A stretch of 64,000 nt of DNA, taken from the NCBI RefSeq assembly GCF_000332455.1, contig NZ_AOGY02000031.1, forward strand, positions 1 to 64,000, read 5' to 3'. The stretch is from Leptospira vanthielii serovar Holland str. Waz Holland = ATCC 700522. GTDB lineage: Bacteria > Spirochaetota > Leptospiria > Leptospirales > Leptospiraceae. The notes below the pieces were generated by a model. That model searched no databases. It was not told the DNA's origin and was given only the letters and a program-made list of their open reading frames with translations. The translations under genes were made by a program, and so were the position numbers. How positions within the stretch are numbered: the stretch's first letter is position 1; every line of letters starts with the position of its first letter. Of the stretch, positions 24,555-34,100 are shown one piece after another.

Positions 24555-25802
24555 CTATTTTCCAATTTGGCTATTTATATTTCTTATAAAAAACACTACT
24601 CGCCTCAAAAAAACCCTGTAGCTTAATAATAAGGCATAAATACTCACAGGTAATAAAACTATATTGATTCTCGCATATGAAGTTGCTAAATGCCAAGTGA
24701 TATCTTGGATACTGAATACATAAATAATGTTATAGCCGCTGATAAGAATCAAAAGGGAAAAGCCAATGCCAACTAACCTTAGCTTTTTGGAAATAAATAA
24801 AGAAATCATTGAAACCAAAAAGAGACCATACATTTGCTTAAAATGAAATTGGTAAGAATAAGTTATAATTGAGGGGATTCGGGTCGTAAGTGCATTCGAT
24901 AACTCTGCAGGTTCTAAAAGTATGGCAAATTTAAAATCTACATTCCCAAAACCATTGGATAATTTTGGTGTAAATAAGATGAAAAGAAAAGGCAATGTTG
25001 TTCCTACTACCAAACTGAGAACAGATTTGATAATTTGCAGGTTTCTCGTTTTATGCAAAAGTATAAATACTGCATACAAAAAAGTTATTATAAAAAACAA
25101 AATCCCCTCAGTCTTAATTATAATTGGCAAACTAATACAAATTCCAAGTAAGAATACATCAAGCAACTTTTTTGGTTTAATGGAATGAGCACTGGAAATA
25201 GATATCAGAAGTATCAGAGATAAAGGCAGTTCAGCACATAAGTCAGTCGAAATTTGGAAAAATTTCAAATTTGAATATAGCAATGCTAACCCAATTAAGG
25301 CCAAAGTTTTTTGTTTTATTCGATCAAGAAAACTGAAAACAATAAAAAATGTACACAAGATACTAATGAAGTAAAGAATTTCTATAAGCCAATCGGATAA
25401 CATTATCCCAATTAAGGTTACAAAAATAGGTAAGCCTATTGGATATTCTGGGTGAATACTTGCCATCACAGGAAGGCTTACTTTTCCATTATTTATGTAT
25501 TCATAAGTAATGGATTTTGACTTTAAGCTCCAGTTTGCCCAAGAATCCCACATGCCATAAAGCTCTATATCCCATCGAATAACAAAGAGGGTTGATAAGA
25601 AAAATGTAATAATCGCACTTAGGAATAATATTTTTTTCTGTTCTTTTAGAACTTCAAATAAATGTTCCCTATTGAACCAAAGCGCAAAGAAGGTTATGAC
25701 TATAGGGAAAATGGGGAAAGTTGATCTATACATAGTCGGCACATGCTGTACAAACAAAAGTGTATATAATACCAATAGATATAAAAATGAAATTAACTTC
25801 AT
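24555..25802 (-). CDS. Polytopic membrane protein, possible GT-C glycosyltransferase
   Basis: This 415-residue protein has about ten or eleven membrane helices. After the first helices an extracytoplasmic loop carries LYGMWDSWANWSLKSKSI and later IHPEYPIGLPIFVTLIG, with the early acidic residue and Tyr-Pro pattern seen in membrane GT-C proteins that use lipid-linked sugars. A specific family was not recognised. Its start overlaps the stop of 25799-26197 by four bases (ATGA), so the two are translationally coupled. The coding sequence is AT-richer than most neighbours, hinting at acquisition. Confidence 0.65.
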   Translation of the reverse strand: MKLISFLYLLVLYTLLFVQHVPTMYRSTFPIFPIVITFFALWFNREHLFEVLKEQKKILFLSAIITFFLSTLFVIRWDIELYGMWDSWANWSLKSKSITYEYINNGKVSLPVMASIHPEYPIGLPIFVTLIGIMLSDWLIEILYFISILCTFFIVFSFLDRIKQKTLALIGLALLYSNLKFFQISTDLCAELPLSLILLISISSAHSIKPKKLLDVFLLGICISLPIIIKTEGILFFIITFLYAVFILLHKTRNLQIIKSVLSLVVGTTLPFLFILFTPKLSNGFGNVDFKFAILLEPAELSNALTTRIPSIITYSYQFHFKQMYGLFLVSMISLFISKKLRLVGIGFSLLILISGYNIIYVFSIQDITWHLATSYARINIVLLPVSIYALLLSYRVFLRRVVFFIRNINSQIGK

Positions 25803-26197
25803 ATTGATTTGGAAAGTAGCGTATAGTGCTCGGAAAAGTTTAACAATCGAAAACTTTGAAAGTTTTCGATTTGGGTCATATTTTTATTTAAAATCAAAAA
25901 ATATCCATCACCATGAAGGGATCTTTTGTTCGAAAGATCAACTAACTCAAATTTACAAGGGAGTAAAGCAAATGTAATTGCTTGGCTTGCATCAACTTTT
26001 TCTGGATTCATAGCTTCTGGATTAACGTAAATCACGGAAGAACATTTTTTTCGAATGGGGGAAGAAATCACCTCCAGTTCAGTAATGATAGAAGTTGCAT
26101 CTCGTTCCGAAATCAAATCTGTGTAAAGAGTCGCTATCTCTCTATATTTCAAATATATTTTCAATATAGATTTTAATTCTTTATAATTTCTTTGCAC
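25799..26197 (-). CDS. Hypothetical protein behind a heptanucleotide repeat, possibly phase-variable
   Basis: The clear coding part begins near GTG 26197 and encodes ~132 residues, but GTG has no ribosome site. The frame stays open upstream through CLAIIFCFFLV, a hydrophobic segment, into a TAAGTTG repeat tract. The first good ATG (26303) is out of frame with six repeat units. In-frame reading would need five or eight units. The mature part (SIITELEVISSPIRKKCSSVIYVNPE, KFELVDLSNKRSLHGDGYFLI) resembles nothing I know but fits an extracytoplasmic domain. It is coupled to the membrane protein gene downstream. Confidence 0.55.
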   Translation of the reverse strand: MQRNYKELKSILKIYLKYREIATLYTDLISERDATSIITELEVISSPIRKKCSSVIYVNPEAMNPEKVDASQAITFALLPCKFELVDLSNKRSLHGDGYFLILNKNMTQIENFQSFRLLNFSEHYTLLSKSI

Positions 26198-26237
26198 TAA
26201 AAAGAAGCAAAATATTATAGCTAGGCAATTAATACAT

Positions 26238-26288
26238 TTGTAAGTTGTAAGTTGTAAGTTGTAAGTTGTAAGTTGTAAGTTGTAAGTT
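26238..26288. repeat. Heptanucleotide tandem repeat (TAAGTTG)6 with partial ends
   Basis: Six exact copies of TAAGTTG lie at 26241-26282, flanked by partial copies (26238-26240 and 26283-26288). The unit length of seven is not a multiple of three, so each gain or loss shifts any frame through it. On the minus strand the tract sits between ATG 26303 and the coding sequence ending at 25799. From ATG 26303 the present copy number reads to a stop at 26229-26231 after 24 codons. Confidence 0.9.
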
Positions 26289-26451
26289 TTTAATACTGAT
26301 CATTGATTTTGCCTAATAGTCTAAAATAAAACTCTTGTTACAATTTTTTATATCTATTTTCAACAGCAACTCTTTATCAACTAACTTCAATTGTAAAGAA
26401 AATAAAATTGCCATCATTAAACTAAGCTTTTTCCAGGCATTTTAAAAAGTC

Positions 26452-27105
26452 TCATTTTGACCCAAATTTTTTGTATTCCCGATACCAATGGTAACAACCA
26501 TAAAAGGCAATGAGTAAAAACACAACGTACTCTGCAGTAACAAAGGGAATCTCTTTTAGAGAATACAAACCAATACAAACCACGTCCACAAGAACCCATA
26601 AAAACCAAGATTCTAGTATCCGTCTCGCCAAAAGAAAATTTGCCACGATGCTTGCAGTGGTAGTGAATGCATCCCAGTATGGGTAACTTGGTGGCATCTT
26701 AAAAATATTGGGGAGTAAACTAGGTAAATAAAAAGTAAATTCCCCCAATAGATAAGTAGATACTAATATGGTAGAAAACAATATTGTATTTTTTTTCCAG
26801 CCCAATGAATGAATCTTCAAAAAATATCCTGACTTTTTACGCCATACCCACCATCCATAGATACTTGATCCAAAAAAATAAATTTGTAATAACATATCCG
26901 AATAGAGTTGGATCTGAAAGAACAAAAAGAAAAAACAGATGGAGTTAAATATCCCGATGGGCCAAGTGAGGATATGATTTCGTGAGGCCAAATATACACA
27001 AACGAGTCCAGAGCTTGTTCCAAAAAATTCGAGTACCGATAATGGATATCCAAAACAAACAAATAGTGTATAGTCTAAGGAAATAAAGTGTGAGACTGTA
27101 TCCAT
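26452..27105 (-). CDS. pnuC: Nicotinamide riboside/mononucleotide transporter PnuC
   Basis: This 217-residue membrane protein has the PnuC core: RNHILTWPIGIFNSICFFFLFF, then LYSDMLLQIYFFGSSIYGWWVW with the WxxG and YGWWxW motifs, and later YPYWDAFTTTASIVANFLLARR. PnuC imports nicotinamide riboside as an NAD precursor by facilitated diffusion. It is monocistronic; I see no NAD-class or TPP-type riboswitch in the 70-base upstream gap. Confidence 0.92.
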   Translation of the reverse strand: MDTVSHFISLDYTLFVCFGYPLSVLEFFGTSSGLVCVYLASRNHILTWPIGIFNSICFFFLFFQIQLYSDMLLQIYFFGSSIYGWWVWRKKSGYFLKIHSLGWKKNTILFSTILVSTYLLGEFTFYLPSLLPNIFKMPPSYPYWDAFTTTASIVANFLLARRILESWFLWVLVDVVCIGLYSLKEIPFVTAEYVVFLLIAFYGCYHWYREYKKFGSK

Positions 27106-27175
27106 TTAGTATTTAGAAATTGATAAGAGGTATTTTCTATTTGAAACCAAACTGTTTTTCGTATTTTTCTTTTTG

Positions 27176-27853
27176 TTAAATCCGAAAAAAATCTTCTTTA
27201 AACCCTTTTTCTCCAAGCCATTTACTTTGTAAAAGATTGTATCCTACGATTTCAAAATCACGAGAAATCCATTTTCTGTATTTTTTTTTGGTTCTAGAGA
27301 AGGCATACGGGTCAGTGAATGACATCTCTTCCTTCATCACCGCATAGTCTTCGTTTGTCGGAACAGTGAAATACAAGTAATTACAATATTTTGCCATTTT
27401 TTCCAAAACACCAGGGATCATTCCATCGGGGAGGTATTGGATCACAGAATTACAAATCCCAAGTTCTACTGGTTCCTTTTCTAATTTAGGAAGTTTGAAA
27501 GTTTCTAAAGATTCATGATAGAGATGGAATTTGTCAGAACGTTTCACCCAATCTTTTTTCTTTAGGTCTTCGTAGGCTTCTTTGGAAGCATCCACGGCAT
27601 ACACTTTCACTGGGGAAAAAGTTTTTACCATCTCTCTAAGGAGAATCGCCTTCCCAAATCCAAAATCAGCCATTTTGTAAACAGGAATTTCCATCAGTTG
27701 AAACAAAGCTCTTAAATACTCAGCATGTTGTTTGGCATTATAAGAACCATCGACATCCAACCCATTACCGTAAATATCTGACCAATACGACCCATCGAAC
27801 TCTTTGCCATTTTTACCAAAACCAAAGTTTTTTTTGTTCAAAAAACTCTTCAT
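27176..27853 (-). CDS. Class I SAM-dependent methyltransferase-like protein
   Basis: This 225-residue Rossmann-like protein has a degenerate motif I (YKMADFGFGKAILLREMV), an acidic end of strand 2 (VYAVDASKEAY) and VELGICNSVIQYLPDGMI after strand 4. The glycine-rich loop is FGFGK rather than the usual GxGxG, so SAM binding is plausible but not certain. Its start codon overlaps the stop of the J-domain gene by one base (TAATG). The substrate is unknown. Confidence 0.75.
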   Translation of the reverse strand: MKSFLNKKNFGFGKNGKEFDGSYWSDIYGNGLDVDGSYNAKQHAEYLRALFQLMEIPVYKMADFGFGKAILLREMVKTFSPVKVYAVDASKEAYEDLKKKDWVKRSDKFHLYHESLETFKLPKLEKEPVELGICNSVIQYLPDGMIPGVLEKMAKYCNYLYFTVPTNEDYAVMKEEMSFTDPYAFSRTKKKYRKWISRDFEIVGYNLLQSKWLGEKGFKEDFFRI

Positions 27854-29004
27854 TAGAATTGGGTCCCTAAACTTTGTAATTCACGTATCATTTCTTTGAT
27901 GTATTTCGGTTCTTTTGTTAGTTGTTCTACTTCCTTTTCATACGTTTGAGTCACCATTTGGTTGTCTATTTTTACACGTTTTAAATAGGTATTTAAGGTT
28001 TCTTTTGTGATTTTTCTTTCTGGAAATTCAGCCATCAAGGGATGTGAAAAAAACCTCTGCCGAATCGAATCTTCCAAATCACGAATTTTTGTTTTGATGA
28101 TACCCACAAACCGTTTGATCGAAGTATCTTGGAAAGATACATCTGTTTGTTGGTTGGGGATAAGTTCATCTACTTGCATTTTAATTTCTAAAATTTCTGC
28201 AATATTCATATTGTCTCTCGCACCGGAGAGTTTAGTCATAAGTTTTGATTTTTTTTCCCGCAAAGTTGGGTCCTGTTCTTTGTCGGGATGAATGAGTTTG
28301 GCTAAATTTTTGAAAAGTGTATTGATGTCTGTGCTTAATAGACGTTCCGATTCTAAGATCTTTTTTTCCTTCTCGGTTTGTGATTTGGTTTTCTTTCTTT
28401 CACTCGACTGGGAACCTCTACTTCTAAAGTAATCCGATCTGTATTCTTCATACTTTTCACGAAATTCTCTATATTTTTCTTCGTGAGATTCCCTTTCCTC
28501 TTCCGAATCAAACCCAGTTCGATTCATATCATCCAAATCAATTTCTACTCCAAATGTATTTTTGATTCTAGATTCCATTTGGTTTTTATATCGAAGGCGT
28601 TCTAGACGTTCAAATTTAGTTTCCAATTGGTCACGATACTTTCCATAGAATGTAGAGTCTTCCATCATTGAATCATTACACATTTCCAAAAGATAACGTC
28701 GTAAAAATTCCCTTTGCATCTTACCAAAAGAAAGTTTTTCTTCAATTAGGATGGCACACATCAGTTCAAAACGTGTTCGCTCTAATTTTTTCTGTTTTTC
28801 TAATTCGGGTAAAACATCATTTATATAAGTTTCATTGACTAGTTGAAATAAAGGTTCAATTTCTCTGGAACGTTCTAAGGTCTCTTTGTGTTTACGGAGA
28901 GCATCGTTAAACTCTTTTTGGGCTTTAGTTTGGTTGGAAGAAATTCCCGTCCAAATCAGAGTTTCCTCTGCGGTTTCTATAGGTTTGGATTTTTGTTTTG
29001 GCAT
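27853..29004 (-). CDS. Coiled-coil protein with an internal J-like domain
   Basis: This 383-residue cytoplasmic protein is strongly charged and helical throughout (two long coiled-coil regions, about 20-130 and 165-225). Near residue 240 it has LFKNLAKLIHPDKEQDPTLREKKSKLMTKLSGARDN, which keeps the HPD tripeptide and flanking helices of a DnaJ J domain, so it may stimulate a DnaK-type chaperone. The N-terminal J-domain position of DnaJ is not followed. It is directly coupled to the methyltransferase gene. A terminator-like hairpin lies 18 bases before its start. Confidence 0.7.
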   Translation of the reverse strand: MPKQKSKPIETAEETLIWTGISSNQTKAQKEFNDALRKHKETLERSREIEPLFQLVNETYINDVLPELEKQKKLERTRFELMCAILIEEKLSFGKMQREFLRRYLLEMCNDSMMEDSTFYGKYRDQLETKFERLERLRYKNQMESRIKNTFGVEIDLDDMNRTGFDSEEERESHEEKYREFREKYEEYRSDYFRSRGSQSSERKKTKSQTEKEKKILESERLLSTDINTLFKNLAKLIHPDKEQDPTLREKKSKLMTKLSGARDNMNIAEILEIKMQVDELIPNQQTDVSFQDTSIKRFVGIIKTKIRDLEDSIRQRFFSHPLMAEFPERKITKETLNTYLKRVKIDNQMVTQTYEKEVEQLTKEPKYIKEMIRELQSLGTQF

Positions 29005-29021
29005 TACGGGAAAAGAAAAAG

Positions 29022-29046
29022 TCGCCAGATAACCTGTATCTGGCGA
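29022..29046 (-). terminator. Intrinsic terminator after aconitase
   Basis: TCGCCAGATA / TATCTGGCGA form a perfect 10-bp stem with a five-base loop. On the minus strand it is followed by CTTTTTCTTTT, the expected T-rich tail. It ends aconitase transcription and lies just before the J-domain gene, which must therefore be read through or have its own promoter. Confidence 0.8.
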
Positions 29047-29072
29047 TGGTTCGAGGTTGTTTCGCTAAAATC

Positions 29073-31328
29073 TTATGCTTTCATTAAATTCAAAGCTGCA
29101 CCAGCTTTGAACCATTCGATTTGTTGCGCATTGTAAGTATGGTTGACTGGAATTTCGTCCTTTTTGCCATCCTTATGGTTGAATACAAGTGTCAGTGGTT
29201 TTCCTTCTGCAAAACTGATTAAGCCTACAATATCAATCACATCGTCTTCTTGGATTTTATCGTAATCTTCTTTGTTTGCAAAGGTAAGTGCCAACATCCC
29301 TTGTTTTTTCAAGTTTGTTTCGTGAATCCGAGCAAACGATTTTACAAGTACGGCTCTTACACCTAAATGTCTTGGTTCCATGGCAGCGTGTTCGCGAGAC
29401 GAACCTTCCCCATAGTTTTCATCCCCAACCACGATGGATCCAATCCCTTGGGCTTTGTAAGCTCTTTGAGTTTGCGGAACTGGTTCATAGTTTCCAGTGA
29501 GTTGGTTTTTCACCTCATTGGTTTTGCTATTGAAGATGTTTGTCGCTCCAATAAGTAAGTTGTTGGAGATATTGTCCAAGTGCCCACGAAATTTTAACCA
29601 AGGACCTGCCATAGAAATATGGTCAGTAGTACATTTTCCTTTGGCTTTAATGAGGAGTTTCAGACCTTTAAGATCAGTTCCTTCCCAAGCTTTGAAAGGT
29701 GCTAGGAGTTGGAGTCTAGTGGAAGCTGGATCTACAATCACCTGTACGCCTGAACCATCTGCAGCAGGAGCAATAAAACCAGCATCCTCTACCGCAAAAC
29801 CTTTGCTAGGTAGTTCTTCCCCTGTAGGTGGATCAAGTTTGACTTGTTCTCCTTTTTCATTGGTAAGAGTGTCTGTGAGTGGATTGAATCCTAAGTCCCC
29901 GGCAATGGCCAGAGCCGTTGTGATCTCTGGTGAAGCCACAAAGGCATAAGTGTTTGGATTTCCATCTTGGCGGGCTTGGAAATTTCTGTTAAAGGAATGA
30001 ACAATGGTGTTCTTTTCTTTTTTATCCGCACCCACACGAGACCACATTCCAATACACGGTCCACAAGCGTTAGAGAAAACTTTAGCTCCAATTTTATGGA
30101 AGGAATCAATGAATCCGTCTCTTTGGATGGTGTAACGAACCAGTTCCGATCCAGGAGTGATGGTAAACTCTGCTTTGGTTTTTAAACCTTTGGCAGCGAC
30201 TTGTTTGGCAAGAGAAGCAGCTCTTGAGATATCCTCATAAGAAGAGTTGGTACAAGAACCAATGAGTCCTACTTCTACTTTGAGTGGCCAACCATTCTTT
30301 GCTGCTTCTTCTTTCATTTTGGAAATAGGAGTCGCAAGGTCCGGAGTGAAAGGGCCATTGATATAAGGCTCCAAAGTATTGAGATCAATTTCTATCACTT
30401 GGTCAAAGTATTTTGCTGGGTCTGCATAAACTTCCTTGTCCGCAGTGAGATGTGTTTTGTATTTGTTGGCAAGATCAGCCACATCACTTCTGTTAGTGGA
30501 TCTTAGGTAACGTTCCATAGATTCGTCATAACCGAAAGTGGAAGTGGTTGCTCCAATTTCAGCACCCATGTTACAGATAGTTCCTTTTCCCGTACAAGAA
30601 AGGGATTCCGCACCAGGACCAAAGTATTCTACAATGGCGCCCGTTCCGCCTTTCACAGTGAGAATTCCTGCTACTTTTAAGATAACGTCTTTAGCTGTGC
30701 TCCAACCATTTAGTTTTCCTGTGAGTTTGACACCGATGGCTTTTGGCCATTTGAGTTCCCAAGCAAGTCCTGCCATAACATCACATGCATCTGCTCCACC
30801 CACACCAATCGCAACCATCCCAAGACCACCAGCGTTCACTGTATGAGAGTCAGTTCCAATCATCATCCCGCCGGGGAAAGCGTAGTTTTCTAAAACAACT
30901 TGGTGGATGATACCTGCACCTGGTTTCCAGAAACCAATTCCATATTTGTTAGAAACGGAGGATAAAAAATCATATACTTCTTTGTTTTCTTTGACAGCAA
31001 TTCCGAGATCCACACCGGATTCGTCTTTTGCCGTGATCAAGTGGTCACAGTGAACGGTGGAAGGAACCGCTACTTTTTTACGACCCGCTTGCATAAATTG
31101 GAGAAGCGCCATTTGCGCTGTTGCATCTTGCATGGCCACTCGGTCGGGAGCAAAGTCCACGTAATCAACACCGCGACCAAAACTCTTCGTTGGGTTTCCG
31201 TCCCAAAGGTGGTTGTATAAAATCTTCTCTGTAAGTGTGAGGGGCCGACCCAATAACTTCCTGGCTTGTGTGATGGTCGCTTCCATTTTGGAATAACGTG
31301 CCGCAATCATTTCTATATCAAATGCCAT
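29073..31328 (-). CDS. acn: Aconitate hydratase (mitochondrial-type)
   Basis: Aconitase isomerises citrate to isocitrate in the TCA cycle through a [4Fe-4S] cluster. Cluster ligands are visible at Cys359 ([10 protein letters not shown]), Cys422 and Cys425 (ACGPCIGMW). The substrate-binding region [21 protein letters not shown] and the C-terminal swivel domain ([19 protein letters not shown]) are complete. At 751 residues it matches the mitochondrial branch rather than AcnA or AcnB. ATG 31328 has an AAGAGGT ribosome site. Confidence 0.97.
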   Translation of the reverse strand: MAFDIEMIAARYSKMEATITQARKLLGRPLTLTEKILYNHLWDGNPTKSFGRGVDYVDFAPDRVAMQDATAQMALLQFMQAGRKKVAVPSTVHCDHLITAKDESGVDLGIAVKENKEVYDFLSSVSNKYGIGFWKPGAGIIHQVVLENYAFPGGMMIGTDSHTVNAGGLGMVAIGVGGADACDVMAGLAWELKWPKAIGVKLTGKLNGWSTAKDVILKVAGILTVKGGTGAIVEYFGPGAESLSCTGKGTICNMGAEIGATTSTFGYDESMERYLRSTNRSDVADLANKYKTHLTADKEVYADPAKYFDQVIEIDLNTLEPYINGPFTPDLATPISKMKEEAAKNGWPLKVEVGLIGSCTNSSYEDISRAASLAKQVAAKGLKTKAEFTITPGSELVRYTIQRDGFIDSFHKIGAKVFSNACGPCIGMWSRVGADKKEKNTIVHSFNRNFQARQDGNPNTYAFVASPEITTALAIAGDLGFNPLTDTLTNEKGEQVKLDPPTGEELPSKGFAVEDAGFIAPAADGSGVQVIVDPASTRLQLLAPFKAWEGTDLKGLKLLIKAKGKCTTDHISMAGPWLKFRGHLDNISNNLLIGATNIFNSKTNEVKNQLTGNYEPVPQTQRAYKAQGIGSIVVGDENYGEGSSREHAAMEPRHLGVRAVLVKSFARIHETNLKKQGMLALTFANKEDYDKIQEDDVIDIVGLISFAEGKPLTLVFNHKDGKKDEIPVNHTYNAQQIEWFKAGAALNLMKA

Positions 31329-31438
31329 CTGAACCTCTTATACCTATCAGACCGCAGGAAAAAAGGGAATCAATCGAAAATTAAACTACAAGTGCTAAAA
31401 TCAGTAAAATTGGTACTAAGAGAGAACCAGTTTCTTTT

Positions 31439-31960
31439 CTATCCGTCGATACGGACGTAAACTTCGTCAGCTTTGAGGATGAGGCCCGATTTGATTTCGA
31501 TGAGTCTTGTATTGACAAAAACTCCGTCTTGGTATGGAGTCACAATTCCTGTAATGATGACATCAAGTTTCAAAACATCGCCTATTTTCCGCAAGGTGGC
31601 AGTGTCTGTAGGTGAATCCAAACCAAGGCCTGCTTCTTTCAAAACTTTTTGGTTGGCCAGGCGGTCTAAAATCTGGAACCGGTCTTTTTTTACAAGTTCC
31701 GTAGTGAGTTTCTCTGCGAGGATTTCACCATAAGGGCTTTTTTTACCTTCATGGTCTAAAAATGTCAAAACGACGAGGCGTTGTGGTTGGAAATAAAAAC
31801 CTTTTTCAGATAGGGAAACTGCTAATTGTTCCAGTGGGGCAACGGAAGGTTTTTTAGGTTTAGATTCTCTCTCCTCTCCCAAATAACAAGCGCTAATGCT
31901 AAATAAAATCCCAAACAAAATTATTTTAAAACGCAAGTTCCATCCCAAGTGAAGTAACAT
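31439..31960 (-). CDS. FlgO-domain lipoprotein
   Basis: The lipoprotein signal (KIILFGILFSISAC) is followed by a FlgO-type domain: LEQLAVSLSEKG, RLVVLTFLDHEGKKSPYGEILAEKLTTELVKKDRFQILDR, then DVIITGIVTPYQDGVFVNTRLIEIKSG. In Vibrio, FlgO is an outer membrane lipoprotein needed for flagellar stability; in spirochaetes the flagella are periplasmic, so the role may differ. The start is uncertain: ATG 31960 (taken here) or TTG 31936 just before RFKII. Both overlap the end of the upstream outer-membrane gene. Confidence 0.8.
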   Translation of the reverse strand: MLLHLGWNLRFKIILFGILFSISACYLGEERESKPKKPSVAPLEQLAVSLSEKGFYFQPQRLVVLTFLDHEGKKSPYGEILAEKLTTELVKKDRFQILDRLANQKVLKEAGLGLDSPTDTATLRKIGDVLKLDVIITGIVTPYQDGVFVNTRLIEIKSGLILKADEVYVRIDG

Positions 31961-32963
31961 ATTCATAAAACGATTTTCCATTAAAGCCATTCCCATACAT
32001 AAAACCACCAGGAACCCCGAGCAGCATACCGTCTTTATAGAATTGGTTCTGGAAATTAAGAAAAAAAGTAGTTTTTAGGCGGCCCGGTGGTTTACCACGG
32101 AAGGAGGCAGAAAAGGTTTCAGGAGATCTACCATTATGATCCTTAACCTGCAATAGTGGATCATTAAAGACATTGAATATCTGATTGCCCACATACAAAG
32201 AATAACTTTTGGATGAACCCAAAAAGAAAATGAGACCGAGTGATGCATTGTCCTGTGCAGGAGAGAACCCAAGTTGACCATGTGGAATCGAACCTGGCCT
32301 TGGATTTAAATAATTGTATTTTAAGTTTAATTGGACTTTGTCGCTACCGAAAAAAAAAGAAAACTTACCACCTTCTGCGCCATAAGCAAGAACAGGGTTT
32401 TCCGTTTTTACATTATATACAGACGTTTGCACTTTCAGAAACTGCGAAGGGTTAAAACTCCCTTGGTATTCATACGATTGCCTAGGATCAAATAACGATC
32501 GTTTATTGGTCTCCAGCTGGCGAAAGATAAGGGCTGCCGATGGATGAACCGGTGCCGCAAGAGAAGGTTGTGATAAGGAAGGTTCTCCGGTCAACTTTGC
32601 ATCCCAAACTAACGCTGTCTGTTGTGAGAAGTCAAAATCCAATTTAGATCCAGTATTTGAGAACGGATTTCACTGTGAAGGATTATAACCCTCTTTCCTA
32701 TAAGAGGTTAAAGGATTTGAAGAAAGAAATTTTAGAGAATCCTTATATTCGGAAGTTTGACTGTCCCCATCGTTTGATTCAATTCTCATTCCAGTTTGGC
32801 GTAAGGATCCATCGCCCAACTTATGTGAGTTTGACGAATCAAATTCTCTTATACCTGAGTCTTTTAAAGGCGCAATAAAAACAACCCCCAGAAGACCTAG
32901 ACCTGAGAATAAGGAAACAAATACCGAAGCTTTCGGGGAGTACATAAAGAGACTAAGAAACAT
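31926..32963 (-). pseudogene. Outer-membrane beta-barrel-like gene interrupted by an in-frame TGA
   Basis: Starting at ATG 32963 (SD TTAGGA), a hydrophobic leader (SVFVSLFSGLGLLGVVF) leads into 97 residues ending YNPSQ before TGA at 32670-32672. The same frame resumes directly (NPFSNTGSKLDFDF) and encodes ~240 more residues of alternating strands ending YVTSLGMELAF, with a terminal Phe typical of outer membrane proteins. Both parts share one frame over 346 codons, so this is one gene with a premature stop. A single base change (TGG, CGA or GGA to TGA) would explain it. It lies 27 bases downstream of queA. Confidence 0.7.
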
Positions 32964-32990
32964 ATTTCCTAATTTCCTATGAATGTAAAT

Positions 32991-34037
32991 CTATTTTTGA
33001 AATAGGAACATTGAATCCCCATAAGAATAAAAGCGAAACCTGTTCTGCAATGCATATTGATAAACATCCAACACAAGTTGGGTATTTGCAAAAGCACTCA
33101 CAAGAAGCAAGAGGCTGGACTTAGGTAGGTGAAAGTTTGTAATCAGTCCTTGTACGGATTGAATCCTGTTGCCTGGCGACAAAAAGATGTCAGTTTGACT
33201 TGATCCTACCTTATATTTCTGTAATTGAGAATCAAAAACAGTTTCTAAAACGCGAAGGGTGGTCGTTCCTACGGCAATGATCCGTCTCCCCTCTTTCCGC
33301 GCATCGTTTAACTTTGATGCTGTGGATTCGGAAACAAAGTACTTCTCCTTATGTAAAGTCTTAGTTTGCCATTGTTCAGGAGTTAATGGACGAAATGTCC
33401 CATAACCAATCTGTAATTCCACGGGGAGAAACTCGGCACCAAGTTTACGAAGACTCTCTTTTAAATCTTCAGTAAAATGTAATCCTGCGGTTGGAGCCGC
33501 CACTGATCCAGATCGGTTTGCAAAAATAGTTTGGTATCTAATCTTATCCTCTTCGGTCACATTGCGTTTCAGATAGGGGGGGATTGGGATATTTCCAAAG
33601 ATTGCGAAATCAGAATCAGAAATGGGGGTTTCAGAGAATAAAATGGAAAGTTCTTCTTTGGGACCCTGAAAAGAAAACCGAAAGTTTTTAAATCCGACCG
33701 GAGAGAGCATTTCACCTAATTTAAGTTTTGCTCTATTTTTTAAGATACATAACCAACCTTGGTTGGATTGATCCACTGATTCCAAAAAGATCGATTCATG
33801 GATACGACCCGATTCTACCTGCAAATACACACGGCGATAGGATACTTTTGTCTCATTGTATACAAAAACATCACCAGGACGCACAAGAGCCGTGATATCT
33901 CGAAACAAAGGTGCTTCCCAAAACTTAGATTGTCCTATGTCAACAACCAAAAGCCGAGATTCATCCCGATTTTCTAAGGGGAATTTGGCAATTTGTTCAT
34001 CGGGGAGGTGGAAATCGTATTCATTTAAAAAATCCAT
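32991..34037 (-). CDS. queA: tRNA preQ1(34) S-adenosylmethionine ribosyltransferase-isomerase
   Basis: QueA transfers the ribosyl part of SAM to preQ1 at the wobble position of Asn, Asp, His and Tyr tRNAs, giving epoxyqueuosine. Visible landmarks: start FLNEYDFHLPDEQIAKFPLE, ALVRPGDVFVYNETKV, PIPPYLKR, SVAAPTAGLHFTE, QIGYGTFRPL, GTTTLRVLE and TNFHLPKSSLLLLVSAF. It is complete at 348 residues. I prefer ATG 34037 to an upstream start at 34067. It is the first gene of a likely operon with the broken barrel gene and the FlgO lipoprotein. Confidence 0.97.
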   Translation of the reverse strand: MDFLNEYDFHLPDEQIAKFPLENRDESRLLVVDIGQSKFWEAPLFRDITALVRPGDVFVYNETKVSYRRVYLQVESGRIHESIFLESVDQSNQGWLCILKNRAKLKLGEMLSPVGFKNFRFSFQGPKEELSILFSETPISDSDFAIFGNIPIPPYLKRNVTEEDKIRYQTIFANRSGSVAAPTAGLHFTEDLKESLRKLGAEFLPVELQIGYGTFRPLTPEQWQTKTLHKEKYFVSESTASKLNDARKEGRRIIAVGTTTLRVLETVFDSQLQKYKVGSSQTDIFLSPGNRIQSVQGLITNFHLPKSSLLLLVSAFANTQLVLDVYQYALQNRFRFYSYGDSMFLFQK

Positions 34038-34100
34038 CTTTGTATAGCCTTGGGAAAACCTTGTCAATTAACCAGAAATATTGGGAATGGTAGGAGAACT

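Noticed and set aside
26229..26303. 24-codon minus-strand frame through the heptanucleotide repeat
   Set aside because: Its product is just translated repeat; treated as the leader of a possible phase-variable gene, not as its own gene.
27106..27175. NAD- or TPP-type riboswitch upstream of pnuC
   Set aside because: The 70-base gap is AT-rich and lacks the conserved cores of either class.
30538..30846. Open frame opposite the aconitase gene
   Set aside because: A shadow of a highly conserved coding sequence on the other strand, Pro/Ser/Thr-rich as such shadows usually are.
32670..32672. Selenocysteine insertion at the TGA of the outer-membrane gene
   Set aside because: No redox motif surrounds the codon, and a single-base nonsense change is simpler.
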